From assembly GCA_022419385.1 (NCBI GenBank), contig JAJUBI010000004.1, forward strand, positions 4,631,286-4,695,285: 64,000 nt of DNA, written 5' to 3'. Under the pieces are notes generated by a model. It made no database searches, was not told where the DNA came from, and was given only the letters and a program-made list of their open reading frames with translations. Position 1 is the stretch's first letter, and each line of letters opens with the position of its first letter. Shown here in pieces: positions 32,848 to 44,275 of this stretch. This DNA is from Paraconiothyrium sp. Pb-2020 (taxonomy: Eukaryota > Ascomycota > Dothideomycetes > Pleosporales > Didymosphaeriaceae). Both the position numbers and the translations under genes were made by a program.

Positions 32848-34515
32848 CTACACCTCAATCGCCCTCTTCTGCAACTGCTCTCCGCTCTCATTCTCGGGTG
32901 CTAAACCCGCCTTCGCCGGCCCGATGAGCTGCACGCCGTCCTTGCTAAACCTACTGCCGTGTACCGGACAATCCCAGCTCTTCTCCGCGGAGTTCCAACA
33001 CACGACACCGTGGAGATGCGGACAGATAGCACTGAACTTGTGCACGTGCCCGGCCTCATCTCTGTAGCAGGCGATTGGTTTCTTCGTCTTCGTGTTCAGG
33101 ACGCCGCCGTCGCCAGGGAGGAGATCCTCGATGTCGCGGATGTCTGTCTCTGCGAAGCGCTTATACTGCGCGTTGATCTGGACGTCGTGTTGCAGCATGG
33201 ACGGCAGCGACTTTGCGATGGAGGAGAGGCGGGAGGGGCTGTACAGCTTTGACCAGGGGTTTTGCGTGTTTGTGATTTCGTCGGCGAGGAGGGTTCCTGC
33301 GAGGACGCCGTGGGTGAGGCCGTTGCCGCTGTCGCCGGTGACGATGTACGTGTGCTTCGAGCCTTGGTTTTTGCCGATGAAGGCGAGGAAGTCGACGGGC
33401 TCGAAGACTTGGCCGCTCCACTTGTAGTCGACGGCTCCGGCTTGCGGGAAGCGTTCGCGGGTCCACTTCTCGAGCTCGGGAAAGGGCGCGAGGGTGTTGC
33501 CTTGGCCGACTTTGTGGTCGCCGCCACCGACGACCATGTAGTCGTCCTGCTCGTCGCATGCGGTGAGACGGATGTACTTGTACGCGTCTGCGGAGTCGTA
33601 GAGGAGGCAATCTTCGACGGAGCCCTTGGGTATGCGGATGGCGATGCAGTACGTGCGGTAGTATTCTTCTTCGGCGATGACGGAGAGTTTCTGGAGCGGA
33701 ATGCACGTTGCTTCGACGGCGTCCTGGCATTTGATGGTGTTGCCGGCGAGGGTCTTGACGTAGACATCCTTGTGGCCCATGCCGAGGAGCTCAACGCCTT
33801 TCTCTTCGACCTCCATGGCTCGCGTGTAGGTGTAGCACGAGAAGTTGCCCTGGTTCTGCAGAAATTTCAACACGCCTACCAGGTATTTTGTAGGGTGAAA
33901 GGTAGCCTGATTTGCGTAGATAACCGCGTCCCTCTGGTCTATTGCGCCGTTCCAGCCCTTCACTGCAAAGCCCTCCTTGTAGTCGGCCTTGAGCCCAAGC
34001 TCAGTCGCCTTCTTTCCGTCGGCCAAGATCTGCTGCATGTCGTCGGCATGTTCCCTGCTATTCCGTAGGTACTGCGAAATGTCGTAGCCTGGTAGTTTTC
34101 GGTAATCGCAATCAATTCCGAGCTGCTGAGATATCTCGCCCACACGATTCAAGGCCCAGGTGTGCGACTCAGCCGCAGCCTTCGCGCCGGCATCTCCATG
34201 TTTCTTTGCAATCGCGGTGTATCCGTCGTCCAGGTCGCTTGCAAGATGGCCGCTTGTTCTTCCAGTCTCTCCAGAAAGGATTTCGCGGGCCTCTATCATG
34301 ACAACATTGATGCCGCGGGTGACCAATTCGTAAGCAATAGAGATGCCAGAGATCCCTGAGCCGATGATGCAGACGTCTGTTTCCAGATCACGATCGAGCT
34401 TCGGGAACTTGGGACGGTTCGAGTAGGGGTCTGTATGTATCCACACTGCATCTGTCTCGCCAGACGTGCGCATGAAGTGCTCCGGTTCGGCCATGGTACC
34501 CATTGTGCGTGTCAA
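32848..34515 (-). CDS. FAD-dependent oxidoreductase fused to a C-terminal Rieske domain
   Basis: A single exon encodes 555 aa. The N-terminal DAO-type FAD domain starts with the dinucleotide motif GSGISG (residues 52-57; VCIIGSGISGISIAYEL) and continues with EAREILSGETGRTSGHL. A substrate domain ends with a second FAD contact (GDSGNGLTHGVLAGTLLADEI). The last 100 residues are a Rieske [2Fe-2S] domain with ligands Cys498-x-His500 and Cys516-x2-His519 (CPHLHG, CPVHGSRF). Such fusions are thought to oxidise amines or amino acids and pass electrons through the cluster; substrate is unknown. The acceptor is not evident. No targeting signal is obvious. Confidence 0.9.
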   Translation of the reverse strand: MTRTMGTMAEPEHFMRTSGETDAVWIHTDPYSNRPKFPKLDRDLETDVCIIGSGISGISIAYELVTRGINVVMIEAREILSGETGRTSGHLASDLDDGYTAIAKKHGDAGAKAAAESHTWALNRVGEISQQLGIDCDYRKLPGYDISQYLRNSREHADDMQQILADGKKATELGLKADYKEGFAVKGWNGAIDQRDAVIYANQATFHPTKYLVGVLKFLQNQGNFSCYTYTRAMEVEEKGVELLGMGHKDVYVKTLAGNTIKCQDAVEATCIPLQKLSVIAEEEYYRTYCIAIRIPKGSVEDCLLYDSADAYKYIRLTACDEQDDYMVVGGGDHKVGQGNTLAPFPELEKWTRERFPQAGAVDYKWSGQVFEPVDFLAFIGKNQGSKHTYIVTGDSGNGLTHGVLAGTLLADEITNTQNPWSKLYSPSRLSSIAKSLPSMLQHDVQINAQYKRFAETDIRDIEDLLPGDGGVLNTKTKKPIACYRDEAGHVHKFSAICPHLHGVVCWNSAEKSWDCPVHGSRFSKDGVQLIGPAKAGLAPENESGEQLQKRAIEV

Positions 34516-35303
34516 GTCGGAGATTAGGCTAGCCGAAATGTTTTTGAGAAATCCTCGCCAGCTGAATGATATGTATGTGGACGCTCATAGCAAGACAAGC
34601 CGCTTATGTGTGTTATTCAATCTATGCGTCGCCATTACACATAGATGTGTCTCGCGTACGACATGCGGGCACGCGCTCTTGGCTGGCATGGCTAATTACT
34701 GGCGTTCTGGTCGTTGGAACAGCCGTTTGTTGCTCTCACGCGGATGGACGCTGACGGTGGGTTGACGATGCCATGACGATGCGCGTTGTCTGGGGGAAGG
34801 CGCGCTTATTCGCTTATGGTTAGCTCGGGTAATAACACCGCCGCCATTCACAGTGTTGGAGCCCTGCCAATGTTCGTAGACTTGCCTACTCGACGACAAT
34901 GCAAGTCGATACGTGAGGGTCAATTAAAAGCTATTATATCAGTCGATATGTGCAGAATCTTGCAGCGTTAAAACTGGCATAACAGCGCGCATCGCCTCGC
35001 TCCCATCTAGATACACCGCACTGCTTGGGACTCTATCTTCCATGCCCACCACTCGTCTTGCTAGTAGTATGCGCTCCTACATTCTGCCCGCTTCATTTAC
35101 GCTGGAAAAAAATATGGAGAGCTCAAGCATATGTGAACTCGAGCAGGCCAAGTCTGCTACCATTTACCCACAGCCACAGCCGGGCGGACGAGACCAGGCA
35201 ACAGTCCTGCGCCACAATCTCCTCACCCCTGCATCGGCCACTGTCCCTCCCGACCATCTAGCGTAATATACAAATACCCCTACCACACCCTCCTCTCCCC
35301 ACG
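34516..35303. other. intergenic, no gene recognised
   Basis: This 788-bp divergent spacer contains only short open frames; it carries the promoters of the FAD/Rieske gene and the F-box-like gene. Confidence 0.4.
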
Positions 35304-36527
35304 ATGCGGAAAGGTCCCAAACTGCCAGTGTGGTACATAGCCCTCTGCGCTTGTATATGCATCCCCCTGTACCCCTGCTTCGTCCCCTGGTGTCTGTACA
35401 ACGTCTCGCAATTCTGTAGAGATAACATGTGGCGTTTGAACCCAAAACGACGAAGGCAGAGGAAGGCAGAGGCGAAAAGGAGGGCAGAGGAGAGAGCAAA
35501 TGATACGCCGCGCGAGATTGTCGTCCTGGGAGCACGCCCGCGAGACAACGGCCCAGCCTGGCTCACTAAACGAGAAAGACCAATCACACCACCGTCCCCT
35601 CCTACATCTACATCCCCAGACCCAGAGCAGCAAGCATGGAAAACGGTATCTCAAACCTGCCCCTTCTTTACAAAATTTCCTCCCGAGATACGCAGAAGGA
35701 TCTACGACTTTGCGCTCGGTGACGAAATGCTCCGCCTCGAGGCCGACGGCGCACAACTAGATGTATGGCGGTGCAACGGGTGGACGCGCAACTTCTGGGC
35801 GCATGACGGCCCGTGGAAAAGAAGGGATGACGTCGGGTGGAAGGTTTTCAACTATCCGCCTGAGGAGCATAAGAAGGGGCGGAAGAGGAGCGAGCGCAAA
35901 GCTGCGATAAATCTGCTGTGTACATGTCGCCAGGTGTAAGCTTCCCCCCTCCCGTTGCTATGAGAAACAAGAGGATGGCCTCGCTGGTAGCTGATTAAGG
36001 ATAGGTATCTCGAAGCCATAGCCTCGATATATGAAAGCCAGACTTTTGTGTTGGCGATCGGCCCCCACGAGGAAAGAATGCATCAGATGGACAAGCCGAC
36101 GCTGCTCTACCTCCCCTACTTCATCCTCCCGCAGCGCCTCAACCAACTGCGTGCTCTCTACATTCACTGGAACCTCTCCCCAGCCCAGGAACTACACCTG
36201 GGCATCGCGCATGAGACGACGTTTTGGTGGAAGGAGTGCTGGAACTTTTTGTCCACGCTGCAGGGGCTAAACGAGCTATTGATCAAGTTCCAGTGCAGGG
36301 ATGAGCAGCAGAGTCGTTGGGACTGGGAGCCGCTGGAGGCGCAGCTGGGAGAGTGTGTAAGGGGAGTCAGGGCGAGGAAGAGATTTGTAGTAGTGCTGCC
36401 GTTTCCAGAGAGTCAATTAGGCAATATTAAATTGGAGGCTGGAGACGAGAGGTGCGAGGTGAGGCTCCCTGAGAAGATGCGTCTGCCGGAAACACGATCC
36501 GGTTCGCCTGAGCGACGAGAGATCTGA
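35304..36527 (+). CDS. F-box-like/DUF7730-type fungal protein
   Basis: Exons 35304-35935 and 36005-36527 encode 384 aa. A hydrophobic N-terminus (WYIALCACICIPLYPCFVPW) suggests a membrane anchor, followed by a strongly basic stretch (NPKRRRQRKAEAKRRAEERA). The core begins with FTKFPPEIRRRIYDFALGDEM, the F-box-like opening of large fungal families, then INLLCTCRQVYLEAIASIYES and LRALYIHWNLS. Splicing at CRQV with donor gtaagc and acceptor gatag restores that conserved block. Such proteins are abundant and mostly uncharacterised; a ubiquitin-ligase adaptor role is a family-level guess. Confidence 0.78.
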
Positions 36528-36559
36528 GGAGAAATGTTGCGACATGAAGAGTTTACGCC

Positions 36560-37031
36560 CTACTGAAAACAGCGACGGCGATATGCGATTTCGTCCTCGA
36601 AGTCTTCAACGAGAACCTTCGAGTATGCCCCAATCGCTGTTCCATCCGTCCCTAGACCCGCGAAAAAGGGCTCAGGCAGTGTCACGCCGGCAGAGATCAA
36701 GTTTGAGACCTCGGGGGACTCTCCGACATTTGGACATTCCCGACCCGCCGAGATGGAAATATCCTCCACCTCCTCATTCAAACATGTATGTGGACAGATC
36801 AGCTCCCCGTCCACGCGATCCCGTCATCCTAATGCTCTCTTCAGCAAATTCTCGCACCATCCCAACTGCGATACACGACATAGCGCATCTTCCGCGAGAC
36901 TGCGCTCGCAAGATTCTTCATTGCAATCATCAGCCTCGCACTATCAGCGCGCTGCTAGAGGAGCAGTCTGTCTCGCTGTATCGAACATGGCAGAACGGAA
37001 AGGAGGGACAAGCGTGACGGACCCAGTTTAA
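36560..37031 (+). other. possible coding remnant downstream of the F-box-like gene
   Basis: After two stops (36525-36527 and about 36561-36563) the same frame as the preceding gene stays open to 37031 with protein-like, Ser/Pro/Thr-rich content (KKGSGSVTPAEIKFETSGD, SPTFGHSRPAEMEISS). The first Met is at 36753. A 157-codon frame in another phase (36544-37017) overlaps it. It could be a lost 3' exon, a separate small gene, or chance. No family is recognised. Confidence 0.25.
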
Positions 37032-37301
37032 ACTGGAGACTCATGGGATGTGCATGGGATGCCTCGTTCACCGTAGTCTAGTTCTACGTAACTGAATCCC
37101 CAGGCGCATGAGCAGGCGGCGCAGCGGAGCGCGAGGATACCACACACCACGTCTTTTTCTCCCCCCTTTACCTCGCATGCTTCGATCGACAATGCGAACA
37201 ACCTAACAATGTGAGGACCTGCCATTCACTCTTCACCTCCATACCAAAGTCCGTCATCCCAAACCACGCAATACAACTCTTAGCGCTGCACCACCTCCTC
37301 C
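37032..37301. other. short intergenic spacer
   Basis: Convergent 3' spacer without recognisable content. Confidence 0.3.
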
Positions 37302-37788
37302 TCAACCCAAATGCTCCGTCGCCTCAATCTCAACCCGCATATCCCTAAACAGCCCCTTGACCTCCACAACCGTCACAATCGGCCCATGCGGACACCACGT
37401 CTTCAGATTCTCAGCGATGACCGCCCCGTACTCCGCCCACCCCTCGTCGCCCCGAACGTTGATGTACATCCGGACTTTGTACACGCGTGCCCAGCCCTGC
37501 CACTAATTAGCTACTTCACGCTTGGCTTCCCTTTAAGATTTCGGAAGAGGAGGAGGGGGGATGGGAGCTTACTTCCCCGCCCGCCGTTGTAAGCGCGAGC
37601 TGTACATTGCTGAAGGCCTGCGCTACCTCCTCCTCCAGCTTCTGCGGGAAGACTTCTGTAGCGGGGTCCCAGCCGCCCTGGCCCGAGAGCTCGATGGAGG
37701 AGGGGAGACGGACGGCTTGGGAGGCGCCGAAGTCATTGCGGGTGCGGGTGCCGAAGGTGGGGTAGGAGGAGTAGGGGAGGTGGGACAT
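37302..37788 (-). CDS. RidA/YjgF/Endoribonuclease L-PSP family protein
   Basis: Exons 37573-37788 and 37302-37502 encode 138 aa. RidA proteins form trimers and hydrolyse reactive enamine/imine intermediates. The order of elements fits: SIELSGQGGWDPATEVFPQ, EEEVAQAFSNVQLALTTAGGE, then (after the intron) WQGWARVYKVRMYINVRGD, and PHGPIVTVVEVKGLFRDMRVEIEATEHLG. The Arg in FRDMRVEIE corresponds to the substrate-carboxylate-binding Arg of the family. The 70-nt intron is phase 0 with donor gtaagc and acceptor attag. Probably cytosolic, as no leader is seen. Confidence 0.88.
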
Positions 37789-38478
37789 TTTAGCGGTGAT
37801 AAGTGGATTGGAGAGCTGGAGCTGTGATGAGGGTGGTGTGGTAAGATGGGGAGGCAGGGCGGGTAGGATTTATATCTCTATTCTATATAAGAGTTTATGT
37901 TGGAGGGTGGGAGGTGGTGGGGTTGGAGAGGCGAGTGAGTAATGCATGTTGGACTGGGGTGTGGAGGTGTGGTAGATGAGCGGAGAGATTACAAAGGTTG
38001 GTACGACTTTAAGAAGGGTAGGCAGATGGTTAGTCAGGTTGCGATGCGTGGACTTGGCGTTCTGTGTAAGTATACTTGTCAATGGATGGTGGGGGCGAGG
38101 CCGGAGCTCTTGGCGGGCGGAGATAGGAGTGAGGTTGTCTTGGCTGGTATTTTTGCACATGGAGTTATCATTTTGTATATGTTGCTTGCGATCCCGAACA
38201 TTGCCCATTTAAGCATGCTAGTCAAACTATTGAATGGTCACCTTGAGATGACTTGGTACTGTTTGAGCGTCAAGAGTGCGCAGAAAGACGCAGAAGGTAT
38301 GGTATTAGAAGTACACGTAAAGGCATTCCATACTTGCATATGAGCCTGGAAACTAGAAAAGCAAAGGGTAACATCGTTCTGTTCAACGAACGCCAAGTTA
38401 ACCCCGAACCCACAATGCAAAGCTCTCGAAACATGAATCAATCACTTCTTGAATCCACCTCCTCGTATGTCCGACGCT
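37789..38478. other. intergenic, no gene recognised
   Basis: This 690-bp spacer has a purine/G-rich stretch at 37830-37990 (runs of ggtgg, ggagg) next to the RidA start. No gene is seen. Confidence 0.4.
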
Positions 38479-40884
38479 CTAGGGCGGAGAGGCTGGGCCA
38501 TTAGGACCAGCCTTCTTCTTCTTCGGCGGCTCGTTGTCATCGTCAGCCGCACCACTCTTCCTCTTCGATCCTGTGATCTGCAGCTCGTCGTCGATGAATT
38601 GGTAGCCGCCATTGTTCTGCGGGTACCTTCCATTGTTCTGCTGGAACGCTCCGTTGTTCTGCTGAAAACCTTCGTTGTTCTGCTGAAACGCTCCATTGTT
38701 CTGCGGGTACCCTCCATTATTCTGCTGAAACCCTCTATTTTGTCCCGGCTGCGGATAGGGGAACACCGGTATATTCGCCTGGAACAAATTCGTAGCGGCA
38801 GCAGGCGAATTCCAGGCGTTATGAGGCATAGGCTTCTGAGGGAGGAGGGGGGCGAAACCATTTGGTAAACTGTTGTTCATGGTAGGGGCTTGGCGCATGG
38901 CATCTGGGATTTGGTCAGTATATCGCTATTGCCAATTGGGAGAAGGGTCATATAGGTGACTTACTGATGTTGCTGAGGACCTGCATGGCTTCTTGGGAGT
39001 AAAGGACTGGTGGGTACTGCATAGGGTTACGCATTTGGCCCGCATTGGGTAGAATGCCTGATGTGTTGGCGAGCTGGGATGCCTGGAGTCTAGGGGAGCG
39101 GCGCGGAGGGGGCAGGCTTGGTTGTTTGGTGGGTTCTGCGACCGAGGGTAGCCAGTTGAAAAGGTTGCCATCTTGTGTGTTGCCATTCTGGGGGATGGTA
39201 GGAGCAGCGCCGGGTTGTGCATTCATTTGCATGGTTGACGGAGCGCCTGTCTGTGTCTCCACTTGTGCTTTCTGTTGTTGCTGTCGCATCTGAGACTGCT
39301 GCACTTCTTTGAGAAATTGTGCTTTGACATCGAAGCCTTTTTGAACATAGGTGTTGTAGACATTCTGCACGGCTTGATTCCGTACCGCTACATCATCGCT
39401 CAGGATCAAAAAGTCTGCCTCGGAGGCACTGCCAGATGCTTGGTTGTTTTTAGCGATCCCCGTGACTTTGTTCGCAAACCACCGTCTGAAGAGTTTCTGC
39501 TGTGACGCTGACAGTGGAGTGTATGTTGAGGGAGGGGCACTATATGTATGGTCAGTGAATTTCGACAAGCCTCCCATGCAATTATCCACTCACCTAGAGG
39601 CTCCGCCAGCCAGTGAACCATTCGGAGTGTTCGGAGCCGGCGTCGTGCTACGCATTGCACGAACCTGTTCAGCGGTAACCCCAGCGTTGGGCGTCAAGTC
39701 CCCGCCTACAGCGTTGCCTTGCATTTGTGGGGTAGTCAGAGGACCCATGACACTCGGGGCATTCTTCGACGGCGTAGTCAGGGCGTTCCTCTGTCTCTTC
39801 CCATTCAAGGCCGGCATTGCGGTAGCCGGACGAACCTGATTGAGGGTGGAGATGCTGTTGCTGCGCGCCGACAAAATTCCATTTGGCGACCTGGTATTCG
39901 ATAGCGGGCCGCCAATGATGTCATGAGAGAGTTGAGGCGCAAGCTGAGGAGTGTGTGCTGACGGTGCCCGCGAAGTCGATGCGTTGTTGCCTCTAGGCGG
40001 CGTCGGCTGGGACGGTGCCGCAGCTGAAGGCGAAACGGGGTTCGTGCTCCTACGAAGATGGTCAGATTGTGGGTATTCTTGAGATTAGATACAAGAACTC
40101 AATTACCTGTACAATATCTTGTTCGGTGCAGCTCTATACTGAGAAGACGGCGTCGTAGTTTGTTGCCTGTTGATGAGGTCTTTCCTAGGGCTGATCGCCT
40201 GCCTATGCTCTTCTTCGCGCTGCTTCATCTGTGCCTTCAGCCAAGCGATCTCCTCGTCTCTAATTTTGATCGCGGCTTGAAGCTTGGTGATGACCTCCTC
40301 TTGGCGGTGAGACTTCGCTTGCTCGTCTTTAGACTTCTCTTTCTTGCAGTTGTTCAGCTCCGTCTGTAGTTCTGTGATCTTCTTGACGAGAAGGTCTTTG
40401 TGCTTCTTATCGCTGTCCAGTTCATTCTTTTTGTTGACGAGCTGTGCAAGCAAGGTCTCCTTCTCATTGGCGTAAGCCCTCTCAGTATCGGCAGTCATTT
40501 GCTGCAGCATAGCCTGATACTCGTCGCATTTCTCTGTGACTGCATCTATGTGAGCACAATCATGCGTTTCAATTGCAGGTCATGTAATCAGAACTAACCT
40601 TTCATGTTGTGGTCCTCAAGCGAGATGGCATTCTCGAGTCGCTGCTCGAGCTGCTTGATTCGGCGCTCGGCCTGAAGCCTGTGGTTCTGGAAACTGAATT
40701 CTACCTGATTCATGTGCTGCTCGAGCCGTTCTTTCTCACGGATCGCTTCCATCTTTTCCCGATATCGTTTTTGCGAGCGGGTGAGGACGGTCACGCACGT
40801 GGGACAATCGGGGTTGGCCTGTCCTAAGATATATTGCGGGACAGGGCGGTCCGCGGCGCCATCCGCAGGACTAGTGTCAGCCAT
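38479..40884 (-). CDS. coiled-coil protein with QQNN-repeat tail, unknown function
   Basis: Five exons (40599-40884, 40107-40545, 39594-40049, 38965-39539, 38479-38903) encode 726 aa. The N-terminus has a CPTC pair (NPDCPTCVTVL) and then about 190 residues of coiled coil rich in K/E/Q (EKMEAIREKERLEQHM, KKITELQTELNNCKKEKS). A disordered Ser/Pro/Thr/Asn-rich middle follows, then a helical stretch (SASQQKLFRRWFANKVTGIAK). The C-terminus carries a seven-residue Asn/Gln repeat and ends with a basic NLS-like motif (GSKRKS..., PPKKKKAG). All four introns keep frame with gtaagt/gttagt donors. It looks nuclear and scaffold-like; I do not recognise the family. Confidence 0.8.
38600..38745 (-). repeat. 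21-nt tandem repeat coding for a QQNN heptapeptide array
   Basis: About six to seven copies of a 21-nt unit read on the minus strand as [FY]-[QP]-Q-N-N-x-G (for example GAFQQNN, GGYPQNN, EGFQQNN, GRYPQNN). Units are near-identical at DNA level with two alternating types (F-Q and Y-P). It is in frame in the last exon of the coiled-coil gene. Such arrays change length easily and form low-complexity prion-like tails. Confidence 0.85.
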
Positions 40885-41597
40885 TTCGAAGATCTCTGTT
40901 GTGGGCAGCTAATTGAGTATTGTTAGCAGCGATTGCAGATATAGAAAGCGCAAGGACGATAAAGGCGGTGTTGCGCGAGCTGAAAAGATAGCGTCCTTGC
41001 GCAGGTTGAGAGGGAGTGAGTCGAAGAGGGGAGAGCGCCGTAGGGAAGGTAGTAGAGGGGGAACGGCCTCGTTGAATTGACTGTGACGTCGGCGGTTGTT
41101 GCGCAAATTTTGGGATCAAGTGAAAGCAGCGAAGTGAATGCTCCCCCCACCAGACACCAGCCGCTCCCACTCTAAGATTCTATGTGTGAGCTTTGGTGCA
41201 TGCGTGACCCACCGCCGCGAGTCTCAACCATGGTTCAAACCAGAGTGACATTTAAGAACTTCGATGCAATGTAAGCTGCAAAACGCGAAGCGGGCTGGAC
41301 AACTCAAGGTTATAGGAAGCCTGTAGAAGGCGTTCTAACTTGAGGGGAGGGTGCTGAGTGAGAATTAGCGGGATAAGTTATAGTGCGATTATGCGTGCTC
41401 ACCTGCCATTCGAGGGACGGCTCAACAAACGCACATCCATCACATCGCGACCACAGCACAGTGTATTGTATAATCAGAGGAGAAAACATGGAAGACTAAA
41501 AATATAAACAGCAAATACTCAGAAAGCAGCAATATTAACATTATGCAGTTCGATATGACTATCGCCAAGCGTTGCGCATCGTTACCTGCCACTCCAC
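40885..41597. other. intergenic, no gene recognised
   Basis: This 713-bp stretch is the promoter of the coiled-coil gene and the 3' flank of the beta-glucosidase gene. No gene is seen. Confidence 0.4.
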
Positions 41598-44275
41598 TTA
41601 CACAGTGAGCTTTCCATTGAGTTTCAAGTCGCGGGAGCTAAAGCCGACATCCACACCGATAGAATCCGAAGGCAGCCTCCAGTTTTGTGTAGCAACATCC
41701 CAATAGCTGAGATCACGGCGCATGAGCGGGAACTCGACCGTGGACGCCTCGCCCGCAGCTAGCAAAATTTTATCAAAACCACGAAGAGTTCGTACCTCCT
41801 TTTCGCCGGCCTCGTCTGGGAACGATACATATAGCTGGGGTACAGCGGCACCTTGCACAGCACCGGTGTTCTTGACTGTCGCGCAGACAGTCACCAACGT
41901 CTGCCACAGCTCCTCGTTGCCACCTGGGATGATCTTGGCTGATGAGTTGGGAATGCGCGCGGGATTAGAGACAGCAGCCCGGATCTGTAGGTTGGAGAGA
42001 TCGAAGGTCGTGTAGCTGAGTCCAAAGCCGAACTCGTACGCCACACTCTTGTTCGCGGCATCAAATTCCTTATAGTCAATCAAGTTGCCCTCTTTGAAGT
42101 CGTCCTGCCAAGCATTTGGATTGGTCGACTCTAGAAGCTCGGTGCTGTTGACTATTCTCAGGTCGTAATCTGTCTCGTTGTTTGCGATTGTGTAAGGAAG
42201 TTTTCCGGAAGGGTTGACGTCTCCCCAGAGTACGTCAACAATCGAGTTTCCTGTCTCCTGACCAGGAAAATGGGCTGCCAAAATAGCCGTAACATTGACA
42301 TTATCCTTCCATGGCAAAACGTTTGGCGAAGCGCCATGGAGGACAACGATGGTGTTGGCACATGTGGAAGCCACTGCTTCCACCACTGCTGTGGAGTTCC
42401 ACTCTGCAATCAGCGTAGTTCGATCATCACCTTCGCTCGCCCACGACTTCAAGAAGACGATGCAGGCATCTAAAGGTGTTGGCGAAAGTGAACTAAGCCC
42501 GCCAGCTGTTACAGCAGAGTTGTCTGTTATGTACTGAACGAGAGCTCCGTATGACTGGCCACTATAAAACTAAGTCAGTCATGGCCGTATGCACGGCAGT
42601 TGGACAGATAACTTACCGGGCCTTGATGGCATCCAGCGGTGGGATCACATAGGTAAAGCGGCCAGTGCCAGATCCTCCACCAGCAGCAAGCGTCCCGATA
42701 TCGTAGTCTCCGGAAGCGAGCCCACTTGAGATCGATAGCGAATACTGTCCATGGGTGAAATCAGCTGCGTCATTGCCAAAGACTCCAATGTTCTTTGGTT
42801 CCTTCAGAGGCAGCGTGTGGTTGACATTTTTCAGAAGCACGGTCCCGGCTGCACCTAGCTCACGAATGATTTTCGCGTGCTCAGCACGTACATCTACCAA
42901 TGGACCTAGAGTGTAGTTGCTGGGCCAATTTGCCTTCGAAAAGAAGCTAAGCGGTACGGTGGACTCGTCTACGACAGGATAACCAACATCCTGGCCGAGA
43001 TGATAGTACGGGGTCATGATTCGGAGAATCATGTCGTCAACACGCTCAATGGCCAAAGAACCGTTGTTGACGGCAATCGAGACATTGCCACCCCACAAAG
43101 AAGATGGAGCTCCGCCACTGAAGCTAATACCACCAGGCATGTTCATATCTAACCCAGCTTCAATAGCCGCAACACCCGAATGCGTAGCCATCCAGTCGGA
43201 CATAACGTAGCCCTGAAAGCCAAGTTCGTCCTTCAGCAAACCATTGAGAGTTTTGCTGTTCTGGCAAGCGTAGGAACCATTAAGTCGATTGTAGCTACAC
43301 ATAAGCGAGGCCGTCCCTGCGTGGACGGCGTTTGCGAAGGGCCATAGGTAGGTCTCATGCATAGTCTTGTCATCAATGTTAGCTGAGATGGAATCGATGA
43401 GGGTTCCGTTGACGGTACTCGGGTTGCGCTGGATCTCTTGCTCGTTTCCGAGGTAATGTTTCGTACAAGTTTGGACTCCGGCGGATTGCATTCCCAGTAT
43501 GGTCTCTTCCACAAGCGCTCCAGAAAGGTAGGCATCAGGTGAGAAACCTTCCCAATTACGGCCGCCGAATGGTTCTCGGCCCAGGGGCCCAACGACGGGC
43601 CCAAGGATGACATGAGAGCCCTTGCCTTCACAAAAAGGTTAGTTGAAGTACTACACCGAGGAAAGACGAGTGAAATACGCCAGGGAACGTGCCGTATAGG
43701 ACATGTTGAGCCCTCGCACTGGACAGATCATCCAACCCCGGTGATTCGTACCTTTGAACTCTTCAGCTATCTGAATACCGCGCTGCTTGACCAATGTGCG
43801 GTCCCACGATGCGGCTGCTGTTATACCGGCCGGAAATACGCTCGCGAGCACAGCTTGTCGAATTGCAAGTGGACCATCTTGAAGACATAGCCCGCTGAAG
43901 TTGAGCCGTGCGATCGGCGCAATGTTGCCCACGCAGGGTCCGTCCGAACCTATTAGAGTGAGCCAAATTTACAGGGAAGATAAGCGTAAACAGGTCTTAC
44001 CCGTTATCATGAAGGCTTTCTCGTCCAGTGTCAACTGGGCCACAAAGGCCTTTGCCTTTTCTAATGCCGCTGCCCAATCACCCTCGCTGGTGATATTCGC
44101 TATACTGGGGTATCAGCAGTCATACTTGTGCAGGGGCAACTGCCGCCTCACGGATGTGTTACCTACGTGATGGATACACAGGTGGGCTCGTCCCATACTG
44201 AGTATGCTCGATGCCGAACTGAGCATGACTTGCTGTGGCCAGGGCGAGCCACGCCAATGACGTAGAGTGCAACAT
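41598..44275 (-). CDS. secreted GH3 beta-glucosidase
   Basis: Five exons (44167-44275, 44001-44099, 43752-43949, 42617-43625, 41598-42561) encode 792 aa. GH3 enzymes release glucose from cellobiose and other beta-glucosides outside the cell. Signal peptide MLHSTSLAWLALATASHA is cleaved before Gln. Conserved blocks follow: SDGPCVGNIAPI, LQDGPLAIR, FPAGITAAASWDR, GPLGREPFGGRNWEGFSPD, KHYLGNEQE, the nucleophile motif GYVMSDWMATHSG (Asp279), LLKNVNHTLPL, and the C-terminal domain with EFGFGLSYTTF and a fibronectin-III-like end. All four introns keep these blocks continuous, the third being longer (126 nt). Full length for the family; at least ten N-glycosylation sequons. Confidence 0.93.

Noticed and set aside
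33262..34068. 268-codon plus-strand frame antisense to the FAD/Rieske gene
   Set aside because: Its composition (Val/Asp/Glu-rich, no motifs) is a mirror of the GC-rich coding strand; the minus-strand gene carries clear FAD and Rieske motifs.
38600..38745. Regular repeat resembling a CRISPR array
   Set aside because: Units are contiguous 21-mers in a coding frame without spacers, in a eukaryotic gene.
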